NCBI GenBank assembly: GCA_028713595.1
Contig: JAQTNZ010000010.1
Coordinates: 1 to 15,581, forward strand
DNA: 15,581 nucleotides
From: Methylovulum sp.
GTDB lineage: Bacteria > Pseudomonadota > Gammaproteobacteria > Methylococcales > Methylomonadaceae
Direction of reading: 5' to 3'
A program made the translations under genes and the position numbers. Position 1 is the first letter of the stretch, and each line of letters starts with the position of its first letter. Positions 1 through 6,048 of this stretch are shown here, one piece after another. A model generated the notes under the pieces. It saw only the letters and a program-made list of their open reading frames with translations, ran no database searches and was not told the DNA's origin.

Positions 1-499
1 CGGCCTCACCCAACGCCACGCTGACATAGATGTCATCGCGCTCTTGGGCGGTGGAATGTAGCAAAGCCTGACCACGCGGCACTAAGCCCAGCGCCTGCAC
101 GATTAAGGTCAACGGCTCTGACGTGGTGTCACCGCCTATCAAATCGACCTCAAACTGGCTTGCCAGCGCCAAAAAACCGTGGGCGAACGCCGTCAGCCAC
201 GTTTCATCGACACGCGGCAAGGTTAACGCCAACGTCACCGACAACGGCTGCGCCCCCATGCTGGCAAGATCACTCAGATTAACCGCCAACAGCTTATGGC
301 CTAAGCCATACGGGTCGGTACCGGCAAAAAAATGCACATTTTCGACCATGGTATCGGCAGTGACCGCCAACTGATAACCCGTAGGTATGTCCAGCAAGGC
401 ACAGTCATCCCCTATACCCAACGCAGTCGAGCGATGGGCGACAGATTGCCGGGTAAAAAAACGCTGGATCAGGCTAAATTCAGACAATGGCCTAGACAC
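1..499 (-). CDS. thiL: Thiamine-monophosphate kinase, C-terminus cut by window edge
   Basis: ThiL phosphorylates thiamine monophosphate to thiamine diphosphate with ATP, the last step of thiamine cofactor synthesis in the cytoplasm. About 166 N-terminal residues are present. The segments LSEFSLIQRFFTRQ, GIGDDCALL, TADTMVENVHFF, LASMGAQPL and IGGDTTSEPL follow each other as in ThiL and include the Asp-rich Mg-ATP/substrate motifs. There is no ATG at the front. GTG at 499-497 gives the usual short lead before LSEF, and GTG at 505-503 is an in-frame alternative. It follows the nusB stop by 11 bases, so it is the last visible member of the riboflavin operon. nusB-thiL adjacency is common in gammaproteobacteria and supports the call. 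The 3' end lies beyond position 1. Confidence 0.93.
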   Translation of the reverse strand, partial: MSRPLSEFSLIQRFFTRQSVAHRSTALGIGDDCALLDIPTGYQLAVTADTMVENVHFFAGTDPYGLGHKLLAVNLSDLASMGAQPLSVTLALTLPRVDETWLTAFAHGFLALASQFEVDLIGGDTTSEPLTLIVQALGLVPRGQALLHSTAQERDDIYVSVALGEA

Positions 500-510
500 G
501 CCCACTGGCC

Positions 511-951
511 TCATTGCGCCGCTTGTTGCTTGGCTTGTATTTCGACCACCCGCTTTTGGCGGGCAATCTTATCCAAAATGCCGTTGACATATTTATGGCT
601 GCCGTCCGCGCCAAAACATTTAGCCAGATTGATGCTTTCGTTCAGCACCACCTTATAAGGCATGTTCAGACGGTAAAGCAATTCGTAAGTGCCTATCCGC
701 AAAATCGCCCGCTCCACCGGATCAATCATGTCCACGTCACGGTCAACAAATTCCGTCAAGGCGTGGTCTATCTCTTCCAGATGTGCCGGAACCCCGTGAA
801 AAACCTCGTTAAAATAACTCTTTTGCGCATCTTTCAGCCAATCTTCTTCGATAAACTGCTGTTCTATCAACGCTAAGTTTTGTCCGGTCATTTGCCATTG
901 GTACAAGGCCTGAACTGCCGCTTTACGCGCATTGGTGCGAGCTTGACTCAT
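511..951 (-). CDS. nusB: Transcription antitermination factor NusB
   Basis: NusB binds boxA RNA together with NusE (ribosomal protein S10) and supports processive antitermination of rRNA transcription. The 146-residue all-helical protein has the expected length. It shows the N-terminal RNA-binding segment TNARKAAVQALYQWQ, the central VDMIDPVERAILRIGTYELL block and the C-terminal VVLNESINLAKCFG and SHKYVNGILDKIA blocks, all typical of the family. The ATG at 951-949 shares one base with the ribH stop (TAATG), so translational coupling is likely. Linkage of ribH, nusB and thiL is a classic proteobacterial arrangement. No unusual features. Confidence 0.97.
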   Translation of the reverse strand: MSQARTNARKAAVQALYQWQMTGQNLALIEQQFIEEDWLKDAQKSYFNEVFHGVPAHLEEIDHALTEFVDRDVDMIDPVERAILRIGTYELLYRLNMPYKVVLNESINLAKCFGADGSHKYVNGILDKIARQKRVVEIQAKQQAAQ

Positions 952-1427
952 TAACTTTCCAGATTCTTAAACAGGCTGACCATCTCGATAGCGGACAACG
1001 CCGCTTCCGCACCTTTATTGCCCGCTTTTGTGCCGGCGCGTTCTATCGCCTGCTCAATGGTATCAACGGTCAACACACCAAAGCTTACCGGCACATCATA
1101 CTGTAAGGAGACATGCGCCAAACCTTTCACGCATTCGCCCGCGACATATTCAAAATGCGGTGTACCCCCGCGTATCACCGCACCCACGGCGATAATCGCA
1201 TCGTATTTTTTGCTGGCGGCGATGCGCTGCACCACCATCGGCAACTCAAACGCGCCCGGGGCTTTGACCAGATGAATATCATCCTTAGTGACACCATGAC
1301 GCACCAATGCGTCTATCGCCCCCGCTTCGAGCTGCTCAACGATAAAGCTGTTAAAGCGCGAGGCGACAATACAAAATTTCCCGCCCGTGGCGGCAAAAAT
1401 CCCTTCATACGTTTTTATTTTTGACAT
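951..1427 (-). CDS. ribH: 6,7-dimethyl-8-ribityllumazine synthase
   Basis: Lumazine synthase condenses 5-amino-6-ribitylamino-uracil with 3,4-dihydroxy-2-butanone 4-phosphate, the penultimate step of riboflavin synthesis, usually in a 60-mer or decameric shell. The 158 residues match the family length. Visible motifs are [11 protein letters not shown] (substrate loop), [10 protein letters not shown], and [17 protein letters not shown], which carries the catalytic-site His at residue 91. Near the end come [20 protein letters not shown] and [12 protein letters not shown]. The gene is 31 bases downstream of ribBA, which makes the butanone-phosphate co-substrate, and overlaps nusB by one base. 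It is called ribE in E. coli nomenclature. Confidence 0.98.
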   Translation of the reverse strand: MSKIKTYEGIFAATGGKFCIVASRFNSFIVEQLEAGAIDALVRHGVTKDDIHLVKAPGAFELPMVVQRIAASKKYDAIIAVGAVIRGGTPHFEYVAGECVKGLAHVSLQYDVPVSFGVLTVDTIEQAIERAGTKAGNKGAEAALSAIEMVSLFKNLES

Positions 1428-1458
1428 GATGTTCTCTACTGACCTTACTTAATAAATT

Positions 1459-2559
1459 TCAGCCGACATGCTCGGCGACTTCCAAATCAAACCCCGACAG
1501 GGCTATGTATTTTTTCTGTGTTCCCAACACTTTCAATTTATGCACACCCAAATCCGCCAAAATCCGCGCCCCCGTGCCGGTGGTGCGCCAATCGGGGTCG
1601 CTGGCTTGGCCGGCATTGGCGATACCGTTATCTTCTAATTGATAACTGTGGATCAGCTCCGCCAAGGCCTTGTTGTTTTCGCTTTGGCGGATCACCACCA
1701 ACACCCCGCGCCCTTCTTCGGCAATTTTTTGCAGCGCCAAGCGGATAGGCATATTGCAATCACTGCGCTTGGACGAAAACACATCATCCAACAGATTCCG
1801 TGCATGAACCCTGACCAACACCGGCTCGTCACCTGACACCTGCCCCATCACCAAAGCCAAATGCACGTTATCGTCATTACGGTCTTGATAGGCATAGAGA
1901 TGAAAATCGCCGAACTCGGTAGGATAAGCACATTCGCTAATCCTTTCCAGCGTGTTTTCATGTTGGATACGGTAATGGATCAAATCGGCAATCGTGCCGA
2001 TTTTCAGGTCATGTTGCTTGGCGAACGCCTGTAAATCCGGCAATCTTGCCATAGAGCCGTCTTCATTGAGAATTTCGACAATCACCGCCGCCGGTTCCAC
2101 CCCCGCCAAGCGCGCCAGATCACAGCCCGCCTCGGTATGTCCGGCACGGTTGAGCACCCCGCCGGACTTTGCCATCAGCGGGAAAATATGCCCAGGCTGC
2201 ACCAAATCATCGGGCTTGGCATCATGGGCGACCGCACATTGGATAGTACGCGCCCTATCGGCGGCGGAAATGCCCGTTGTCACCCCCGTGGCCGCTTCTA
2301 TCGACACGGTGAAATTGGTCGAATGCGGGGTTTTGTTTTCATTGACCATCAACGGCAAGCGCAATTGTTGGCAACGCTCAGGGGTTAGGGTCAAACAAAT
2401 CAGCCCCCGTCCGTAACGGGCCATAAAGTTGACATCTTCGGGGCGGGTAAACGCCGCCGCCATCACCAAATCGCCCTCGTTCTCGCGGTCTTCATCATCC
2501 ATGATAATGACCATTTTACCCTGCCGTAAGTCGGCGATAATTTCTTCGATAGTGTTCAT
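1459..2559 (-). CDS. ribBA: 3,4-dihydroxy-2-butanone-4-phosphate synthase fused to a degenerate GTP cyclohydrolase II domain
   Basis: The N-terminal half (about residues 1-200) is an intact RibB that converts ribulose 5-phosphate to dihydroxybutanone phosphate and formate. It has the acidic loop DDEDRENEGD (21-30), HSTNFTVSIEA (79-89), GISAADRART and GHIFPLMAKSGGVLNRAGHTE (123-143). The C-terminal half (about 205-366) aligns with GTP cyclohydrolase II but looks inactive. The three zinc cysteines of the CLTGD..LRCDCG motif correspond here to Asn255, Ser266 and Cys268. The catalytic loop RQEGRxIGL reads RQSENNKAL (291-299). The fusion is 366 residues, the length usual for such proteins. This matches the RibBX type described in some gammaproteobacteria, where the tail may regulate rather than catalyse (inference). 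A functional separate ribA is expected elsewhere. It lies 85 bases after ribE. Confidence 0.95.
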   Translation of the reverse strand: MNTIEEIIADLRQGKMVIIMDDEDRENEGDLVMAAAFTRPEDVNFMARYGRGLICLTLTPERCQQLRLPLMVNENKTPHSTNFTVSIEAATGVTTGISAADRARTIQCAVAHDAKPDDLVQPGHIFPLMAKSGGVLNRAGHTEAGCDLARLAGVEPAAVIVEILNEDGSMARLPDLQAFAKQHDLKIGTIADLIHYRIQHENTLERISECAYPTEFGDFHLYAYQDRNDDNVHLALVMGQVSGDEPVLVRVHARNLLDDVFSSKRSDCNMPIRLALQKIAEEGRGVLVVIRQSENNKALAELIHSYQLEDNGIANAGQASDPDWRTTGTGARILADLGVHKLKVLGTQKKYIALSGFDLEVAEHVG

Positions 2560-2575
2560 TGTTGCCTATATAAAT

Positions 2576-2610
2576 AAAGGGCTGTTGGCCTAAACGCCTA
2601 ACAGCCGCCG
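2576..2610 (-). other. Intercistronic hairpin between ribE and ribBA
   Basis: An inverted repeat pairs GGCTGTT-GGC (2580-2589) with GCC-T-AACAGCC (2596-2606): a 10-bp stem with one bulge and a loop of about 6 bases. On the minus transcript it is followed by CCCTTTATTTATATAGG, which is A/U-rich but has no uninterrupted U tract. It could be a weak attenuator, a processing site or an RNA-stability element within the operon. The spacing is too short for an FMN riboswitch. Function is inferred only. Confidence 0.4.
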
Positions 2611-2644
2611 TTGCCATAAACACTGCGGGAATTTGCCCCTGGGC

Positions 2645-3301
2645 TTAACCTAAAACCCCGCTTTTTTTCAATAATTCTTCGGTAACGCCACCACACGGTT
2701 GCGCCGCCGCCTCGCCGCGCATCAACCGTTCCATATAACGCGCCAGAATATCCACTTCCAAATTAACCAACGTCCCCGCCACCGCCGTATCCAGCGTGGT
2801 TTCCTGTAAGGTATGCGGCACAATATTGACCCCGAACAACGCCCCGTTGACTTCGTTGACCGTCAAGCTAATGCCGTTGATACAAATCGAGCCTTTTTCG
2901 GCGATATATTTCGCCAACCCATCCGGGGCTTGCACGGTGAAACGCTGCGAGCGCCCATCCGGTTTTCTACTAACTACTTTGCCGATACCATCGACATGGC
3001 CGCTGACAATATGCCCGCCCATGCGTGTGGACGGCGTTAAGGCCAATTCCAAATTGACCGGCGTACCCACCGCCGCTAGGCTAAGCGTTGTCCGCTCCCA
3101 GGTTTCGTTGGAGACATCGGCGCAAAAATGCCGCGCCCCTAATTCAACCGCCGTCAAACACACGCCATTAACGGCAATGCTATCGCCCAATTGCGTACCG
3201 CCCAGCGGCAATTTGCCCGTGTCTATTTGCAAACGGAAATCACCCGCTTTCCGCTCAATGCCGGAGATTTTGCCTACTGCTAAAATGATGCCTGTGAACA
3301 T
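2645..3301 (-). CDS. ribE: Riboflavin synthase, alpha subunit
   Basis: Riboflavin synthase dismutates two molecules of 6,7-dimethyl-8-ribityllumazine into riboflavin and the ribitylamino-uracil precursor. The 218-residue protein shows the internal duplication of two lumazine-binding barrels. The first is residues 1-95, starting MFTGII and containing SIAVNGVCLTAV at 41-52. The second is about 98-195 and contains GHIVSGHVDGIG (97-108), SICINGISLTVNEV and VNIVPHTLQETTL. A C-terminal trimerisation helix follows. It begins 16 bases after the HicB-like gene and belongs to the same transcript as ribD and ribBA. The name ribE follows B. subtilis-style use; E. coli calls it ribC. Confidence 0.97.
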   Translation of the reverse strand: MFTGIILAVGKISGIERKAGDFRLQIDTGKLPLGGTQLGDSIAVNGVCLTAVELGARHFCADVSNETWERTTLSLAAVGTPVNLELALTPSTRMGGHIVSGHVDGIGKVVSRKPDGRSQRFTVQAPDGLAKYIAEKGSICINGISLTVNEVNGALFGVNIVPHTLQETTLDTAVAGTLVNLEVDILARYMERLMRGEAAAQPCGGVTEELLKKSGVLG

Positions 3302-3317
3302 GGTTTGTGGTTTTGAC

Positions 3318-3509
3318 TTATTGTGTTGTTAATATCGAAGGCATTGCTTGTTCTTCCAAACACAGCTCAATGGCTTCTTGAATATTGCTTAAAGCCTCTG
3401 CAACCGTATTGCCATAACTGTGGCAACCTTGAAATAAGGGGCAATCGACAATGAAAAAGCCTTCTGCATCTTGCTCTATAACGATAGGAAAATCTTTTTT
3501 TAGTGCCAT
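3318..3509 (-). CDS. Small HicB-like protein, orphan, inside the riboflavin operon
   Basis: This 63-residue protein matches the HicB antitoxin-like fold. It opens with a beta strand FPIVIEQDAEGFFIVDCP, then has the turn LFQGCHSYGNTVAEAL and the helix SNIQEAIELCLEE. In HicAB toxin-antitoxin pairs this domain neutralises the mRNA-cleaving HicA toxin. Here only the N-terminal RNase H-like domain is present and there is no C-terminal DNA-binding helix-turn-helix or ribbon. No hicA-like gene flanks it, since ribD ends 19 bases upstream and ribE starts 16 bases downstream. The ATG at 3509-3507 is preferred because a GAGG lies about eight bases before it. A GTG at 3521-3519 would add four residues but has a poorly placed ribosome site. 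Its role is unknown; many solitary HicB-like proteins have no proven toxin partner. Confidence 0.85.
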   Translation of the reverse strand: MALKKDFPIVIEQDAEGFFIVDCPLFQGCHSYGNTVAEALSNIQEAIELCLEEQAMPSILTTQ

Positions 3510-3528
3510 AGACAACCTCACTCCCTCT

Positions 3529-4644
3529 TTATCTCACTTTTTCTATCGGCGCTAACGTCAAGCGCAAATCCCCGCCCACTTGCCGGACATCCAGCAACTG
3601 CAATTCTTTTTTATCCGCCATCGCCAGCACCTGAGGCAGATGGAACAGGCCACGCCCTTGGTCGCCCAAGATTGACGGCGCCATATAGACAATAATCTCA
3701 TCGACTAAGTTTTCGGCAAGCAAGGCGCCGTTCAGCACCGCTCCCGCTTCCACCAAGACTTCATTAATCTGCTGTTCGCCCAAAAAGCGCATGACTTCAG
3801 GCAAATCTAAGCGACCGTTTTTATCGGGCAAACGCTGCACCTCAAAACCCTCTTGTTGCAAGCGCTGCTGTTTAGCCACATCATCCGAGCAGGTCAAGAT
3901 TAACGAGCGCCCGGGCAGGGTCGCCATCTGGGCATGGGGCGGCGTTTGTAAATGGCTGTCCAGGATAACCCTGAGCGGTTGCAACACGGGAAAATCAACC
4001 CGTGCCGTTAACGCCGGATCATCGGCCAACACCGTGTTGATACCAGTGACAATCGCCGAACTTTCGGCGCGGAGGCGATGGACATCGGCACGGGCTTGCG
4101 GGGAAGTAATCCATTGGCTTTCCCCCGAAGCGCAAGCGGTGCGCCCGTCCAAGCTCATCGCCAGCTTACTGCGCACCCACGGGCCGCGTCCGTTCATCCT
4201 TTTGATAAAGCCACGGTTTAAGGCCTGAGCCTGAGCCTCAAGAACCCCCACGCTCACTTCGCAACCGGCGGCCTTAAGCCGCTCTAAACCGCGACCGGAC
4301 ACCAACGGGTTAGGGTCGGCCATCGCGGCGACAACGCGGCGGACACCCGCCTTAATCAGCGCGTCACAACACGGCGGGGTACGGCCAAAATGGCTGCACG
4401 GCTCCAGCGTCACATAAGCGGTCGCCCCTTGCGCATCGGCGACCGTTTTGAGCGCGGCGACTTCGGCATGGGCAAAGCCTGCGTGTTGATGCCAACCCTC
4501 ACCGATAACAGTGCCATCCCTGACTAAAACACAGCCGACACGCGGGTTAGGGTCGGTGGTGTAGCGGCCATTAGCCGCCAACTGTAGGGCGCGGGCCATA
4601 TAAACAGCGTCATCACGGGCGATTTGGCGGGCAAGCGTAGCCAT
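3529..4644 (-). CDS. ribD: Bifunctional riboflavin deaminase/reductase
   Basis: RibD deaminates 2,5-diamino-6-ribosylamino-pyrimidinone 5'-phosphate and then reduces the ribose side chain with NADPH, steps two and three of riboflavin synthesis. The 371-residue protein begins with a cytidine-deaminase-type domain. Its zinc site and proton-transfer residue are His59-Ala-Glu61 in FAHAEVAAL, and Cys83 and Cys92 in PCSHFGRTPPCC. The conserved TDPNPRVGCVLV precedes these. The reductase domain (about 150-371) includes RSKLAMSLDGRTA, QWITSPQARADVHRLRA, GINTVLADDPALTAR and LVEAGAVLNGALL. Its ATG overlaps the nrdR stop by one base (TGATG), indicating coupling. Nothing suggests loss of function. Confidence 0.98.
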   Translation of the reverse strand: MATLARQIARDDAVYMARALQLAANGRYTTDPNPRVGCVLVRDGTVIGEGWHQHAGFAHAEVAALKTVADAQGATAYVTLEPCSHFGRTPPCCDALIKAGVRRVVAAMADPNPLVSGRGLERLKAAGCEVSVGVLEAQAQALNRGFIKRMNGRGPWVRSKLAMSLDGRTACASGESQWITSPQARADVHRLRAESSAIVTGINTVLADDPALTARVDFPVLQPLRVILDSHLQTPPHAQMATLPGRSLILTCSDDVAKQQRLQQEGFEVQRLPDKNGRLDLPEVMRFLGEQQINEVLVEAGAVLNGALLAENLVDEIIVYMAPSILGDQGRGLFHLPQVLAMADKKELQLLDVRQVGGDLRLTLAPIEKVR

Positions 4645-5099
4645 CAGTTGGTCTTTTGCAAGTCGGCAATCATTTCGGTAAATTCGCTGACATCCTGAAA
4701 GCTACGGTACACCGAGGCAAAGCGCACGAAAGCGACATGGTCAAGGCCGCTCAATTCTTTCATCACTTTTTCGCCAAGTTCCTGTGTCGAGATTTCCCGC
4801 TCGCCCAACACCATCAGGCTTTTTTTAATGCGGTTGACCGCCGCTTCTATGGCATCGCCTTCGACAGGGCGCTTTTCCAAGGCCCTTAGCATCCCTGAGC
4901 GCAATTTTTTTTCATCAAACGGTTCCCGCACCCCATTGCGTTTGACAACACGCGGCATGGTCAATTCCGCCACCTCAAAGGTGGTGAAGCGTTCTTTACA
5001 GACATTGCATTCACGACGGCGGCGAACCTGATCCCCTTCATTAGCCAATCTGGAATCCAGTACGCGGGTATCATGGGCACCACAAAACGGACAACGCAT
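4644..5099 (-). CDS. nrdR: Transcriptional repressor NrdR
   Basis: NrdR is an ATP/dATP-sensing zinc-finger repressor of ribonucleotide reductase genes. The 151 residues start [17 protein letters not shown] and carry a zinc ribbon with Cys3, Cys6, Cys31 and Cys34, including [17 protein letters not shown]. An ATP-cone domain spans about residues 49-139 ([17 protein letters not shown] onward, ending [20 protein letters not shown]). It heads the riboflavin operon, and nrdR-ribD adjacency is widespread in proteobacteria. The only long upstream non-coding stretch is 5100-5292, so the operon promoter is likely there. The Shine-Dalgarno sequence before the ATG is weak. Confidence 0.98.
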   Translation of the reverse strand: MRCPFCGAHDTRVLDSRLANEGDQVRRRRECNVCKERFTTFEVAELTMPRVVKRNGVREPFDEKKLRSGMLRALEKRPVEGDAIEAAVNRIKKSLMVLGEREISTQELGEKVMKELSGLDHVAFVRFASVYRSFQDVSEFTEMIADLQKTN

Positions 5100-5292
5100 A
5101 ATTCTTAAGCCACTGTTAATATAAACCGGAGGATTCCGGCGGTAATTTTCAAAACCGTTTATTTTATAACATTATTGTGCAAAACAGATTTTTTTATTAT
5201 GCGCTGGGCCTGCCAAATCCGCATTAATCCCCACAATCCCTGCCGATTAACCGCTATAATGCCCAAGCCCTGACCCCTTAACGAGGTGATCC
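5100..5292. promoter_or_regulatory. Divergent intergenic region nrdR / Uma2 gene
   Basis: These 193 bases separate the two divergent genes. On the plus strand a perfect TATAAT (5255-5260) lies 32 bases before the Uma2 start, with no convincing -35 box. A strong ribosome site GAGGTGAT follows just before the ATG. On the minus side the segment 5158-5205 is very A/T-rich and probably holds the nrdR-rib operon promoter, but I cannot place the boxes with confidence. A short palindrome CCGGA-GGAT-TCCGG (5126-5139) would form a hairpin in the nrdR leader. No NrdR box pair or FMN riboswitch was recognised. Confidence 0.5.
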
Positions 5293-5883
5293 ATGTCTGC
5301 TGTCATCCAACCAACGGCTTACACCGCTGCTGAGTATTTAACGCTGGAGCGCCACGCGCCTTATAAAAGCGAATGTCATGGCGGGCAACTGTTTGCCATG
5401 ACCGGTGCCAGCCGTAAGCATAATTTGGTTTCGCTCAATATGGCCCGCGAATTGGGCAACCAGCTAAAACAACGCCCATGTGAAGCCTATATCAGCGATA
5501 TGCGCGTGAAAGCCGCCGAAGCGCGCCATTATTATTACCCTGACAGTGTGGTTGTTTGTGGGGCCGCGCAATTTGAAGACAGCCAGTTTGACACCTTGCT
5601 GAACCCGACCGTGCTAATTGAGGTGTTGTCGCCATCTACCGAAGCCTTTGACCGTGGCGGCAAGTTTGCCCAGTACCGTAAAATCCCAAGCTTATGCCAA
5701 TACCTGTTGGTGGCGCAAGACCAGCCTTATATCGAATGTTTTACGCGCCAGGACAATGGCTGGGTGTTGACGGAAACAGTGGGGATTGATGGCGTTTTGG
5801 TTTTGGCAAGCATAGCCTGTTCACTAAGCCTGCGTGAAATTTACGACAAGGTCTTGGACACTATCGGGGTTGCCGCCAGTTAA
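5293..5883 (+). CDS. Uma2 family (DUF820) restriction-endonuclease-fold protein
   Basis: Uma2 proteins have a PD-(D/E)xK nuclease fold. They are abundant in cyanobacteria and common in some gammaproteobacteria, and their biological role is largely unproven. The 196 residues fit the family. Seen are TAAEYLTLER (11-20), GGQLFAMTGASRKHN (30-44), YYYPDSVVV with Asp84, VLIEVLSPSTEAFDRGGKFAQYR with Glu110 and Lys124, and IPSLCQYLLVAQ. Asp84, Glu110 and Lys124 are the likely metal-site and catalytic residues, so the enzyme core looks intact. The ATG is preceded by an excellent GAGGTGAT ribosome site and a TATAAT box. It is not part of a recognisable restriction or defence cluster. Confidence 0.9.
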   Translation: MSAVIQPTAYTAAEYLTLERHAPYKSECHGGQLFAMTGASRKHNLVSLNMARELGNQLKQRPCEAYISDMRVKAAEARHYYYPDSVVVCGAAQFEDSQFDTLLNPTVLIEVLSPSTEAFDRGGKFAQYRKIPSLCQYLLVAQDQPYIECFTRQDNGWVLTETVGIDGVLVLASIACSLSLREIYDKVLDTIGVAAS

Positions 5884-6048
5884 GCCCCGTGGGCCATTAA
5901 GTCAAGAACCCACCCTAGCCCTTTTGGGATAATACGCCTTACCTTATTGTCTATAGGCTTAAGCGTCCAGAGCCATCCATCGCGTTGCCAAGCAATCCGA
6001 TAACCTTTACGCCCAAACATTTGCCAAAACTTTACCCATAAGGCGCTT

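Noticed and set aside
2560..2644. Possible FMN riboswitch before ribBA
   Set aside because: The gap is only 85 bases and lacks the multi-helix RFN consensus; only a simple hairpin is visible. None was recognised before nrdR/ribD either.
3302..3528. HicA toxin partner next to the HicB-like gene
   Set aside because: The flanking gaps are 16 and 19 bases, too short for any gene, and no HicA-like frame overlaps on either strand.
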